Shown here: positions 12,301 through 17,876 of the stretch, one piece after another | How positions within the stretch are numbered: the stretch's first letter is position 1 | Layout: each line of letters opens with the position of its first letter | Source of the DNA: Apostichopus parvimensis | Taxonomy: Eukaryota > Echinodermata > Holothuroidea > Aspidochirotida > Stichopodidae | DNA: 20,172 bases | Direction of reading: 5' to 3' | NCBI GenBank assembly: GCA_000934455.1 | Contig: KN887700.1 | Coordinates: forward strand, 1-20,172 | Made by a program: the position numbers and the translations under genes | The notes under the pieces: generated by a model | What the model was told of the DNA's origin: nothing | Databases searched by the model: none | What the model saw: only the letters and a program-made list of their open reading frames with translations

Positions 12301-13126
12301 GTTTAATATGTGAAGTATAACACGGTGACAGCATACTAGTTTAATAGCTATTAAACTACCAGTTCCTACAAAAACCATAATTATACAACCATAAGCAAAC
12401 CAAAGACATGGTGGGTATTAAAGTTTTCTTTTTTAACACATCCTGACAGTATGTTTGCTCTAAACACCTACATATTTACACAACACCAATAGGCCTAAAA
12501 TCACCCATTTTAAACTAATTGATTGATTTGTTAGTTAAACTATACACATCGACTTATTTGATTGCAATTGAATGCAAATTGGTCGATAGTTAGTAAACAC
12601 TGGTACACACACGTGATGTAACAGGGAGTAAGTTTGAATCAATAACAGGCTGATACGGGCTGACAGGCTGACATTAGGCAAACTCTTCAAGGTTTACAAA
12701 CTTGCCAAAAAAGAAATCTGCCTTACACAAAGTTTATTGCATAGATTTTTAACGTTCAATTAATTGCCAGATAATCTGCAGTAGCAGACAAGTAGTTTAA
12801 TGCAAATAGGAAAAGATCTTCACTTTTTGGAAGCCTGAATGAAATATTTGATGACAATTTACAACTGTAACTTCCATCATCAATTTCAACAAAGTATTCA
12901 AAAGTTACTCTCTCTGTGGCCCTGCAGTATTTATACCTGTGAGTTCTTTTCCTCTTGATGGCTTATACTCGTTCGTGTAGCAATCCCTGAGGTCACTCTT
13001 TGTCCACCCCAACTGCCAATCTTGATCTTCTTGACCGACATAGGTGAAGAAGTCGTCGCCTATTCTCTTTATCTTCTCTGAAAAGCGTCTGTACTGCTCT
13101 TGTTGGCTGTCATTCTTCCGACCCAT
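251..13126 (-). CDS. MOV10: MOV10-like RNA helicase, 14 exons, 3' part off the left edge
   Basis: Family role: MOV10 proteins are ATP-dependent superfamily 1 (UPF1-like) 5'-to-3' RNA helicases of cytoplasmic RNP granules, linked to small-RNA silencing, mRNA decay and restriction of retroelements and viruses. Exons read on the minus strand: 13126-12937, 12188-12052, 10565-10414, 9500-9369, 8855-8749, 7842-7748, 6921-6776, 6244-6158, 5107-4939, 4010-3862, 3221-3045, 2220-2058, 1396-1229, 363-251. They total 1985 nt, or 661 codons plus 2 bases, with all introns GT-AG and all phases matching. Diagnostic stretches are VPGLAENRPSVLRGDHLF (from residue 406), Walker A GPPGTGKT (552-559), CAPSNSAAD (581-589) and TMVTAG (656-661). 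The pre-DEAG region fits MOV10 better than its germline paralogue MOV10L1. Human MOV10 has about 1000 residues, so roughly a third is missing, including motif II. The start is the first ATG of the first recognisable exon and has a good Kozak context (G at -3 and +4). Exon borders are manual calls. Confidence 0.94.
364..1228. other. intron 13, no recognised element
   Basis: AT-rich intron of 865 bp with poly-A and poly-T runs near 770 and 856. Nothing recognisable beyond the splice sites. Confidence 0.7.
1229..1396 (-). CDS. MOV10: MOV10 coding exon 13, motif Ia
   Basis: Residues 569-624. IILACAPSNSAADLLAKRL is helicase motif Ia, which contacts RNA. The exon continues into LLRMCALSRNYDSV, equivalent to the 'RL.APSR' segment of MOV10. 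The acceptor is AATTAAG and the donor CTACAG|GTGATT. It is 168 nt long, phase 0 to phase 0. Confidence 0.94.
1397..2057. other. intron 12, no recognised element
   Basis: AT-rich intron of 661 bp. A plus-strand open frame at 1440-1631 has no recognisable protein and lies antisense in the intron. It is treated as chance. Confidence 0.65.
2058..2220 (-). CDS. MOV10: MOV10 coding exon 12, Q motif and Walker A
   Basis: Residues 514-568. It contains NPEQVKAI (528-535; Gln531 is the adenine-recognising Q-motif residue) and PAPYLVFGPPGTGKT (Walker A 552-559, Lys558 and Thr559), then VVEAMKQ. This is the ATP-binding loop of UPF1-like SF1 helicases. The donor is AAGCAG|GTTGGT, phase 0. The acceptor (TTTGTTAG) was chosen because it keeps the phase with exon 11. 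Confidence 0.94.
2641..2999. repeat. two tandem copies of a ~170-bp fold-back element
   Basis: Copy 1 covers about 2641-2807 and copy 2 about 2830-2999. Each starts with ATCAGACTGAGGAC or TTCAGACCGAGGAC, and each ends with its imperfect inverse, GTCCTCAGTTAGAAT or GTCCTCGGTCAGAAT. The internal CCCATTG...CAATACCCC parts are shared. The inverted ends plus CA-rich linkers look like a MITE or fold-back element duplicated in tandem. It lies in intron 11, its end about 45 bp from the exon 11 donor. Confidence 0.65.
2803..2826. repeat. CA-type microsatellite between fold-back copies
   Basis: Imperfect (AC)n run separating the two fold-back copies. Confidence 0.6.
3005..3021. repeat. CA-type microsatellite after second fold-back copy
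   Basis: Nearly pure (CA)n run after copy 2. The equivalent position after copy 1 carries the same type of repeat, which suggests that it belongs to the repeated unit. Confidence 0.7.
3045..3221 (-). CDS. MOV10: MOV10 coding exon 11
   Basis: Residues 455-513 plus two bases, with KFDIQFTFSRFPIRSSHF, equivalent to 'F.VNFTFNR.P.R.QH' in vertebrates, and the VIFPEP segment. The acceptor is TTGATTCAG and the donor CTCAA|GTAAGT. Residue Asn514 is split across the intron. Confidence 0.92.
3394..3440. repeat. chained palindromes
   Basis: Three overlapping perfect inverted repeats: TAGGATATATATCCTA (3395-3410), CCTATATATAGG (3407-3418) and ATAGGCT-ATTT-AGCCTAT (3414-3431). An outer TTAGGAT...ATCCTAA pair (3394-3400 with 3434-3440) encloses them. 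They lie in intron 10. Confidence 0.6.
3862..4010 (-). CDS. MOV10: MOV10 coding exon 10
   Basis: Residues 406-454 plus two bases. VPGLAENRPSVLRGDHLF and YKGFVHHVEMEVV are near-identical to the most diagnostic block of MOV10 just before the helicase core. The acceptor is ACCTCAAG and the donor AAAGA|GTAAGT. Confidence 0.95.
4332..4425 (+). repeat. polypurine tract
   Basis: About 95 bases almost entirely A and G on the plus strand, so pyrimidine in the MOV10 pre-mRNA. It includes (GGGAA)n near its 3' end. It lies in intron 9. Mirror-like purine tracts of this kind can form triplex DNA. Confidence 0.75.
4472..4674. repeat. AGTATGAGTAC repeat cluster
   Basis: GTATGAGTAC, with close variants, recurs near 4476, 4513, 4545, 4604 and 4664. 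The first two copies share the longer unit GTATGAGTACCAGTCAAATG, spaced 37 bp apart. A degenerate tandem repeat inside intron 9. Confidence 0.65.
4939..5107 (-). CDS. MOV10: MOV10 coding exon 9
   Basis: Residues 349-405, with LSAENYSQKFQLLLYAEEHQ, equivalent to the 'NY..K...LL.LEE.Q' block of the family, and HQYDRKGVML. The acceptor is TTCCTTCGCAG and the donor TTGCAT|GTGAGT. It ends in phase 0, directly before VPGLAENRPS. Confidence 0.93.
5130..5165. repeat. AT microsatellite
   Basis: Alternating TA/CATATG tract just upstream of the exon 9 acceptor in transcript order. A similar tract lies near 5338-5376. Confidence 0.6.
5338..5376. repeat. AT microsatellite
   Basis: Imperfect (TATA/CATATG) tract in intron 8. 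Confidence 0.6.
5717..5956. mobile_element. degenerate hAT-like MITE
   Basis: The left end CAGGCATGGATCCAAGGA is followed by a G run and a C run ending CCCCCTTTT. The right end, read inverted, is TTAGGGTGGAATCCAGGA. The two ends match imperfectly around GGATCCA/GGAATCCAGG. The left end has the same layout (GGATCCA, G run, C run, TTTT) as the terminus at 20116. It lies in intron 8. No transposase and no clear target-site duplication were seen. The class call is tentative. Confidence 0.5.
6158..6244 (-). CDS. MOV10: MOV10 coding exon 8
   Basis: Residues 320-348 plus two bases: GELPQAVKMQQYGIPSN, then LNLPNPT. It fits the 'L..Y.IP..L' linker of MOV10. The donor is AAA|GTAAGT. A second acceptor nine bases upstream (exon start 6253) is also in frame and would add Ser-Gly-Ser, so the 5' border is uncertain. 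Confidence 0.8.
6776..6921 (-). CDS. MOV10: MOV10 coding exon 7
   Basis: Residues 272-319 plus two bases. It starts VFHILRSVTF, equivalent to FYIARFL in vertebrates, and carries APYKRRAK, equivalent to TPFKRTR, then LSGNPVQ. The acceptor is TTCTCCAG and the donor TT|GTAAGT. Confidence 0.9.
7084..7136. repeat. C-rich low-complexity tract
   Basis: Pyrimidine tract with several C runs (CCCCCC, CCCCC, CCCCCC) in intron 6. It may be a remnant of a GC-rich transposon end. No inverted partner was found. Confidence 0.5.
7748..7842 (-). CDS. MOV10: MOV10 coding exon 6
   Basis: Residues 240-271, GQKYTTKLSCKSNDFGEVKA then LVAFAFQLQTNK. It corresponds to the conserved 'CK.....G...A.V.FEF' strand region before the FHI/FYI motif. 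The acceptor is TTTATGCAG and the donor AATAAG|GTTGGT. It ends in phase 0. Confidence 0.9.
8125..8511. repeat. GTT/ATT trinucleotide microsatellite
   Basis: About 390 bp of imperfect (GTT)n with GTA, ATT and GCT interruptions in intron 5. In the MOV10 transcript it reads as (AAC)n. One plus-strand frame stays open and gives a valine/isoleucine-only peptide. This follows from the repeat and is not a gene. Confidence 0.85.
8749..8855 (-). CDS. MOV10: MOV10 coding exon 5
   Basis: Residues 204-240, with NTPVTLTRVSLLSQDPRLTL and a PG at the 3' end. It matches the QSVTLTHLF...PGE region of the family. The acceptor is TATCCTTTAG and the donor CCAG|GTTGGA. Residue Gly240 is split across the intron. 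Confidence 0.9.
9369..9500 (-). CDS. MOV10: MOV10 coding exon 4
   Basis: Residues 160-204, with LLENKHGVVIESG and NGQVTVSTKPG. KHGV followed by a beta-rich stretch corresponds to the KHGVDVEV region of vertebrate MOV10. The acceptor is TCTCTTTCAG and the donor AGCAG|GTCTGT. The split serine codon is completed by the next exon. Confidence 0.9.
10414..10565 (-). CDS. MOV10: MOV10 coding exon 3, zinc finger
   Basis: Residues 110-159 plus two bases. It encodes a CX2C-X12-HX5H finger: Cys125, Cys128, His141 and His147, with core PCDVCG and EHIKGARH. The long His-His spacing is typical of U1-type or matrin-type RNA-binding zinc fingers. The acceptor is TTCGCAG and the donor GC|GTAAGT. The finger sits between the N-terminal SFG region and the KHGV region. 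Confidence 0.87.
11241..11455 (+). mobile_element. tRNA-derived SINE
   Basis: The head resembles a tRNA of the Ser/Leu type: an A-box-like TGGTCAAGTGATTAAGGC (11250-11267) and a perfect B-box GGTTCGAATCC (11294-11304). A non-tRNA body follows with CCTTGGGGCAAACACTTTAT and CACCCAGGTGTATATATGGG. The tRNA folds poorly and continues into the body, so it is a SINE and not a functional tRNA. It is antisense to MOV10 in intron 2. The 3' border is approximate. From memory, similar body sequences occur in SINEs of marine invertebrates. Confidence 0.75.
11821..11872. repeat. G-run with possible hAT-end remnant
   Basis: GTTCCCAAAAAATGG is followed by TAACCC and a run of 12 G, then A and 6 G. TTCCCAAA next to a G-rich run resembles termini of hAT elements, but no partner end was found. 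Intron 2. Confidence 0.35.
12052..12188 (-). CDS. MOV10: MOV10 coding exon 2
   Basis: Residues 64-109, including VSFGSLMFNLMAMKK and RGGRVTYFKRAG, which align with the N-terminal SFG...LYGMK region of vertebrate MOV10. The acceptor follows a pyrimidine stretch ending CCCCAAAG. The donor is CACAG|GTAAAT. The exon ends in phase 0, as the next exon requires. Confidence 0.85.
12294..12363. repeat. inverted repeat with internal 22-bp palindrome
   Basis: Perfect 15-bp inverted repeat: ACTGGTAGTTTAATA at 12294-12308 and TATTAAACTACCAGT at 12349-12363. The right arm overlaps a perfect 22-bp palindrome (12337-12358, centre AGCT). The motif TAGTTTAATA is thus present twice direct and once inverted in 70 bp. 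It lies in intron 1, about 105 bp before the exon 2 acceptor in transcript order. Confidence 0.8.
12937..13126 (-). CDS. MOV10: MOV10 coding exon 1 (start codon)
   Basis: Residues 1-63 plus one base. It starts MGRKNDSQQEQYRRF and ends at the donor CACAG|GTATAA. The charged, hydrophilic N-terminus has no signal peptide, which fits a cytoplasmic protein. It joins the next exon to give KELTGVSFG, matching the ISFG region of other MOV10 proteins. A TTTCAG acceptor-like sequence ends two bases before the ATG, so an upstream 5' UTR exon is likely. Confidence 0.88.
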
Positions 13127-13142
13127 GACTGAAAGATCAGCA
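13127..13142 (-). other. possible 3' splice site just upstream of the MOV10 ATG
   Basis: On the minus strand a pyrimidine-containing run ends in CTTTCAG, then TC and the ATG. This is a good acceptor and suggests that the 5' UTR begins in a separate upstream exon. That exon was not located. GTAAGT-type donors on the minus strand near 13628 and 13322 are candidates only. Confidence 0.4.
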
Positions 13143-13925
13143 GTATTGAGGAATTTAAGACAATTAGAATCTCAGAAATGTCAAAGATCATGTATGCAGT
13201 GTTTACTTTGTTCACTCGACAACTAATATTATACCGCACATACTGCAGTGACCAGATGGTAAGTCTCGAGGCACCCAAATAGGGCTACGAGACATGCTAC
13301 CTCTAGAGCAACCTATCACTTACACACAATAGTGTGGGCTAATTAGCTGGCATTAGACTAGCATTATCAACTCAAAGAGCAATGATAGTAATTCTGTCAT
13401 ATCTGCCTGTAGGTTCATAACAACTTTCACAACGAGCCCAAAAGCCTAAAGTTCTATGAGATGTATCATGATGAGTCTGGCGCTCACTCCCTTAATTATA
13501 CAGGTTACCAATTGTTGCTGGTCTTGTAATCCATTTTAACTATAACAAGTACAGTACCAATAATTATAATGATAACTTGAACCAAAGCTGTATCGCGTAG
13601 CCAGATCTGCAACAGCCAAGATACAACTTACATAGCCGAAACGTAACAAAATGGCCTAATTGGCAAACACCACGGTAGCTGAATTACCTTCTTTATACGA
13701 TATTTAACAGCAAGATACCATTTGACCAATGCCTCTTCGTAAAACCCATAAAATAAACATAAAAATAATAGTAAACGTCTATGGGTACATAAAAAATGAG
13801 CCTAACTATGCAAGGCTGTATCCCACCCCTGCCATGTTATCATCTGAATACTTATCGAAAAGAAAAAGCTTGAGGGTCTCAAATAAGCTACTGTAAGGCT
13901 TCCTGGTCCTTGGGTCTCTAAACTA
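13143..13925. other. MOV10 5' flank, no recognised gene
   Basis: About 780 bp upstream of the start codon. It presumably holds promoter or 5' UTR sequence, but I could not place a TATA box, an initiator or a UTR exon. Confidence 0.5.
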
Positions 13926-14556
13926 TAGGGTTTTAGGTATGATCAAGAGGAACTTCAGTTTTCTGAAAGAGGACATCGTAGTTAGGCTTTATAAGCAGTT
14001 GGTTAGGCCTCATCTGGAGTATGCTGTGCAGGCTTGGAACCCTTACTTTGCTAAGGATAAGGAAGTACTTGAAAAGGTCCAGAGGAGGGCTACTAGGATG
14101 ATTAGTTCCTTAAAGAGGGTTCCTTATTATAGGCGGTTACAACTGTTGAATCTCACCACACTGGAGCTTAGGAGGTTACGTGGGGACTTGATCCAGGTTT
14201 TCAAGATTGTGTATGGTTTCGACAATTTATCCTTTACCGACTTTTTCTTGTTTGCTAACAGTAGTTGTACTAGAGGTCATTGTCTTAAACTCCAAAAGTC
14301 GCATAGTAGGATTAATATTCGGCATAACTTTTTTTCTAATAGGGTTGTGAATGAGTGGAATGGTTTGCCTGAGAAAGTTGTACTTGCAAGTAGTGTCAAT
14401 GGGTTTAAGAATGCTTTGGACAAGCACTTTAAGCATTGTAATCGGGTCTGAGTGTTTGTGTCTTCAGTTTTTTTTCTCTCTCTATAGGGTCCTTGATGGG
14501 GACTTAAGTGTCCCTCCTGATCCTTTTTTTCTACTAAACTAAACTAAACTAAACTT
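13926..14556 (+). mobile_element. 5'-truncated non-LTR retrotransposon (CR1/jockey-like LINE), 3' end
   Basis: The fragment carries the last about 175 codons of a reverse-transcriptase ORF, about 80 bp of 3' UTR and a 3' tail of AAACT repeats (14533-14555). Short tandem 3' tails instead of poly-A are common in CR1/L2/jockey-type LINEs. Homology starts near 13926 at RVLGMIKRNF. The sequence before it (VLGSLN) does not look like the family, so this is the truncation point. It sits head-to-head with MOV10, about 0.8 kb from its start codon. Confidence 0.8.
13939..14451 (+). pseudogene. LINE reverse transcriptase C-terminal fragment (intact frame)
   Basis: 170 codons from ATG to TGA without a frameshift. 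Marker blocks are MIKRNFSFL, LYKQLVRPHLEYAVQAWNPY, LEKVQRRATRMI, LNLTTLELRRLRGDLIQVF and VVNEWNGLP. These are the conserved C-terminal 'thumb and beyond' region of CR1/jockey-type reverse transcriptases. The YADD catalytic core and the endonuclease are absent, so the fragment cannot retrotranspose. The ATG is an internal methionine of the original ORF and not its true start. The lack of disabling mutations implies a fairly recent insertion. A host-used protein is possible but nothing supports it. Confidence 0.85.
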
Positions 14557-15440
14557 ATCAAGTTAGGCATAGCATACTGCTACGAAAATGATTGTCACAA
14601 ACTTCTGAGATGGCTTGCTTGATCCGACTGGAATAATTAACAAACCGGTCTAAATGGCGATGAGGCTAACTTATGTTAGGATAATGATAGGCTAAATCTA
14701 TTATAAGCCTCTAGGCTAGAATTGTAACTATGTCTTTTGCATTAGACAGTGTGATGTTCATCCGCGATGCGTTTCGTTCACGCTCTGTTCAATGCTATCG
14801 AAAAGTTATAGCTAAAGACTAAGCAAGGTACCTCTAAATTTTAGTGTTACACACGTACGGCTGATACTCCCATACAAATGAAGAGAACTCACTTTTTTGT
14901 TGACCCAGGTATTTCTATTTTCAGGGATACCGGAAGCTTGGCAATATAATTTCATCTGAGTAACATTCGTACATTCGCCGACTTGCTTCAATCCACATGT
15001 GGCAGTTCATTATCTTGATCGAACACCTCGAACACCTGCGACTACGCCCTATATGTGAATAATAATAAGAGGGCTTCCCCTAATATTTATATGGAACGCC
15101 GAAAAGGTTGGCCTTTTTAGTGACATTCAGAAACAGCTGACAAAGTCATGACAGCTCAGTATGGAACGTTGCCCGCACAAAGACGTGTATTACTCCTGCA
15201 CTGGTTAGCTGCATCCGTAATATCAAGCAAATCTGCCATTTTTTTGTTGCTGAAACCGATTTTCACACATTCCTCGAGCTGTATATCATCGTTTTCATCT
15301 ATTTTAATTTGTAATTGAAAATTCAATGAACGAGTGCGAGTGGTCGACCAACTCGACTCTCATTGAAAAGTTCACACCCAGCCCACGATATAAAAATGCA
15401 AGTTTGGCTGTCACCCCTTCTTTATTTCTATGGCTGTCAC
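14557..15440. other. intergenic, no recognised gene
   Basis: About 880 bp without a coding signal. It contains an imperfect palindrome at 15322-15369 and two copies of ATGGAACG (15091 and 15161). It could hold distal MOV10 promoter sequence. Confidence 0.5.
15322..15369. repeat. imperfect palindrome around GGTCGACC
   Basis: CGAGTGGTCGACCAACTCG forms the centre. CAATGA on the left and TCATTG on the right extend the arms with small bulges. About 48 bp in total. Confidence 0.5.
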
Positions 15441-15448
15441 TCAAACAA

Positions 15449-15493
15449 TGGACCATCTCTGAAAAGACCATCTCTGATTGGACGTTTTAAGGT
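15449..15493. repeat. outlying copies of the 17-bp repeat
   Basis: GACCATCTCTGAAAAGACCATCTCTGATTGGACG resembles the unit of the array at 15973-16225. The approximately 480 bp between them (15494-15972) show no gene and only weak traces of the repeat. Confidence 0.45.
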
Positions 15494-15972
15494 GGCATAC
15501 TCCTATTAGAGTCTATATCCATCCGCTCGATTGTTCTCGTTCAGGAAAAGTGCCAAAAAGCAGCAGGAGAACATCTTTTGTGACCTGTTATCAATCATAA
15601 TCTAGTTTTTTGTGGCTTGCATGTTGAAGAGCATGAATGGAAGTACATGTGGTGAGAAAATTGGGTCAATTGAGGCAATTTTAGACCCCTTTAGGCCTCC
15701 CAGGAGCAGCGTAGGAAATTTGTTTACCACTGAGTGAAGAGGTTTGTTTACAAGTGACGAAAACTTCCGGCTCGGATAGCAAAAAATCTACACGGTCATG
15801 ATACGGAAAATTGATGGTGCCATGAAAGGCCAACTTGTCAGCTATCCGGTGATGGGTAGCGTTTAGCTAGTGAAAACTTCTATCTAGACTTAGAGACCAT
15901 ATTAATTTTGTGATTTAGTGTGTAAGTCAATGGGCCTTTTAATGGGCGTATGCTACCCTATGGGGCAACCAT

Positions 15973-16225
15973 CACTGAGTGAACGATCTCTGAATGGACG
16001 ATTTCTGAATTACGACCATTATTCAGTCGCAACGGTTTCTAAGTCAAGACCATTTCTGAATGGACGGTTCCTGAAAGGTTCCGGCTGTGTTGGCGCAGCG
16101 ACCTCTGAGTAGACGGTCTGTGTATAAACGACCATCCCTAATTAGTGGACGGCGCCTCACGTTAAGTGGCAATTTCTAAGTGGGTGGCTGTTTGCATTTA
16201 AGCAGCGATTTCTGTGGAACGCCAA
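15973..16225. repeat. degenerate ~17-bp minisatellite
   Basis: Roughly 14 diverged units of 15-20 bp around CTGAATGGACGATTT, with variants such as CTGAATTACGACCATTA and CTAAGTCAAGACCATTT. Units were aligned by eye. The outer units are the most diverged. Confidence 0.6.
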
Positions 16226-16250
16226 AATATGGAACGCCAAAAGGACGATA

Positions 16251-16597
16251 GGTGGCGCTACTACTCTAAACAGGAGGTGCTACTACCCTAAACAGGAGGT
16301 GCTACTACCCTAAACAGGGGGTGCTGCTACTTTTATTAGGAGGTGCTACTACTCTAAACAGGAGGTGCTACTACTCTAAACAGGAGGTGCTACTACTCTA
16401 AACAGGAGTTGCTACTACTCCTAAGTGACGATGCTGCTGTAAAAAGGTGGCGCTACTAGTCTAAATAGGCGATGCTACTACTACTACAGGCGGCGATGCT
16501 ACTGTAAATTAGTGGCGCTACTACCCGAAACGGAAGGTGTTACTATTTTAAAATGGAGTCGCTACTACTCTAAACATTCGTCGATACTACTCTGTAA
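16251..16597. repeat. 22-bp minisatellite
   Basis: Unit GGAGGTGCTACTACTCTAAACA without its last bases is about 22 bp long. The units at 16272-16410 are nearly identical. Later units (GGTGGCGCTACTAG..., GGCGATGCTACTAC...) diverge and vary in length. It directly follows the 17-bp array and precedes the GTGCAC array. Confidence 0.85.
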
Positions 16598-16650
16598 CTA
16601 TGTCTTTGGTGAAAAGTGCTCTCACCGTTTCTCACTTCGGCCTTCGTCCA

Positions 16651-16901
16651 CCAGTGCACCTGTGCACTTGTGCACCTGTGCCCTTGGGCCACCAGTGCAC
16701 TTGTGCACCAGTGCACCTGTGCACTTGGGCCACCAGTGCACTTGTGCAGCTGTGCACTTGGGCCACTAGTGCAGCTGTGCAGCAGTGCAGCTGTGCACTT
16801 GGGCCACCAGTGAACCTGTGCACTTGGGCCACCAGTATACCTGTGCACCTGTGCACCAGTGCACCTGTGTACTTGGGCCACCAGTGCACTGGGCCACCAG
16901 T
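16651..16901. repeat. GTGCAC minisatellite with higher-order pattern
   Basis: Made of 8-bp units GCACCTGT, GCACTTGT or GCACTTGG and 9-bp units GCCACCAGT. Blocks repeat as 'several 8-mers, then CTTGGGCCACCAGT'. GTGCAC is its own reverse complement, so both strands look alike and several frames stay open on each. The Cys/His/Pro/Leu-rich peptides in those frames are repeat artefacts. Confidence 0.85.
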
Positions 16902-17426
16902 CACACAGGAAAGAACCTGGGCAACAAACAAAGAACCGATTGATCCGCTCTCAACCCCAGTTCCCTTGTGTCAAGACTGTGACTATGTGATCATCGTTAT
17001 TATGAAATAGCGCCACCATTTTTTCGGGAAGTTTCTGATACAGTTTGCTTCTGCCTGAATTCTTCAAGAGAACTTTCCACTGCAAAGCTTACAAGGACTA
17101 ATGATTATAATGATTATAAATAAAATATAGGGGGCGGTGTTGTTTTATCTGATCAAGTTTCATGAAATTTGTGGTATTGTTAAGATCAATAAATTGGTTA
17201 AAGTGGCAGTTCTGTCTTCCGAGTCTGTCTGTTTTTTCTATACTCATCTGAGGCACCATGTCACAAATGAAAGCTGCAGCAACTGCAAAGACTTGAATCA
17301 ATATTAAAACAATAGCAATCATCTCTATAGGCTAGTAGTGCCAATTGTGTGAGACTGTAGTGCCTACTGTGTGCAACTGCACAGCACGAAATATTACATC
17401 TTACGCAGCCTAACTGCAAGATGCTA
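16902..17426. other. intergenic, no recognised gene
   Basis: No coding similarity or RNA gene was recognised. Short echoes of GTAGTGCC...TGTGTG near 17333-17375 may be decayed repeats. Confidence 0.5.
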
Positions 17427-17596
17427 CGGCCCACAGCGCCCTGATAATGTCCAAAATGTCCAAAATGCGATCGCCCTGGAGTAAACCTCTAGGATGACTT
17501 CAGGTTTCTGTCCTGCGAGCACCATGGACTTGTACTGTTAAGTTGGAGACAGGTCGACACGAATGATGTCGAACTTGCCGGGTAAGTGAGTGTCAC
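17427..17596 (-). pseudogene. unidentified coding-like stretch with an in-frame stop
   Basis: On the minus strand a good acceptor (GGTGTTACAG) precedes an open stretch reading GDTHLPGKFDIIRVDLSPT (the first glycine completed from the previous exon), then TAA at 17540-17538. The same frame continues as QYKSMVLAGQKPEVILEVYS and further until TAG at 17426-17424. The stretch is more GC-rich than its surroundings and has a protein-like composition. It could be a terminal exon that ends at TAA, or a pseudogene fragment with a nonsense mutation. The family was not recognised. Confidence 0.3.
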
Positions 17597-17817
17597 CTGT
17601 AACACCAGAAAGCAAAAAATGGTTACAGTGATTCTTTGGCAATTTTTTTAATACGAGAACATTCATCTGTAACATCGCATGCAAGATATTTACGGGTTGA
17701 CTGTCTAGAAATAATATCAACAAAGTGGTGAGCTAATGTTCTGCTAATGTCTGACCAATATAACTTGTTTTTTTTTCCTCTTACTTTACTCTTTGGGGAA
17801 TAATATTTTTTACAGTG

Positions 17818-17876
17818 GATGGATGGGAGGAGGATGGAAGCGGAAGGGAAGGGAAGGGAAAAGGAAGCAGCGGCAG
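17818..17876 (+). repeat. purine-rich tract
   Basis: G/A-rich run containing (GGGAA)n, similar in make-up to the tract at 4332-4425. Confidence 0.5.

Noticed and set aside
251-13126. Assignment to MOV10L1 instead of MOV10
   Set aside because: The segment from FNYVVFP to VTAGR and the VPGLAENRPSVLRGDHLF block follow the MOV10 pattern. MOV10L1 has a different segment before motif II.
15973-16901. CRISPR array
   Set aside because: There are no unique spacers between conserved repeats, and the window is a eukaryotic genome. The arrays are minisatellites.
16512-17010. Cys/Leu/His-rich frames of up to 136 codons on both strands
   Set aside because: All arise from the GTGCAC minisatellite. Several frames are open at once because the unit is short and self-complementary.
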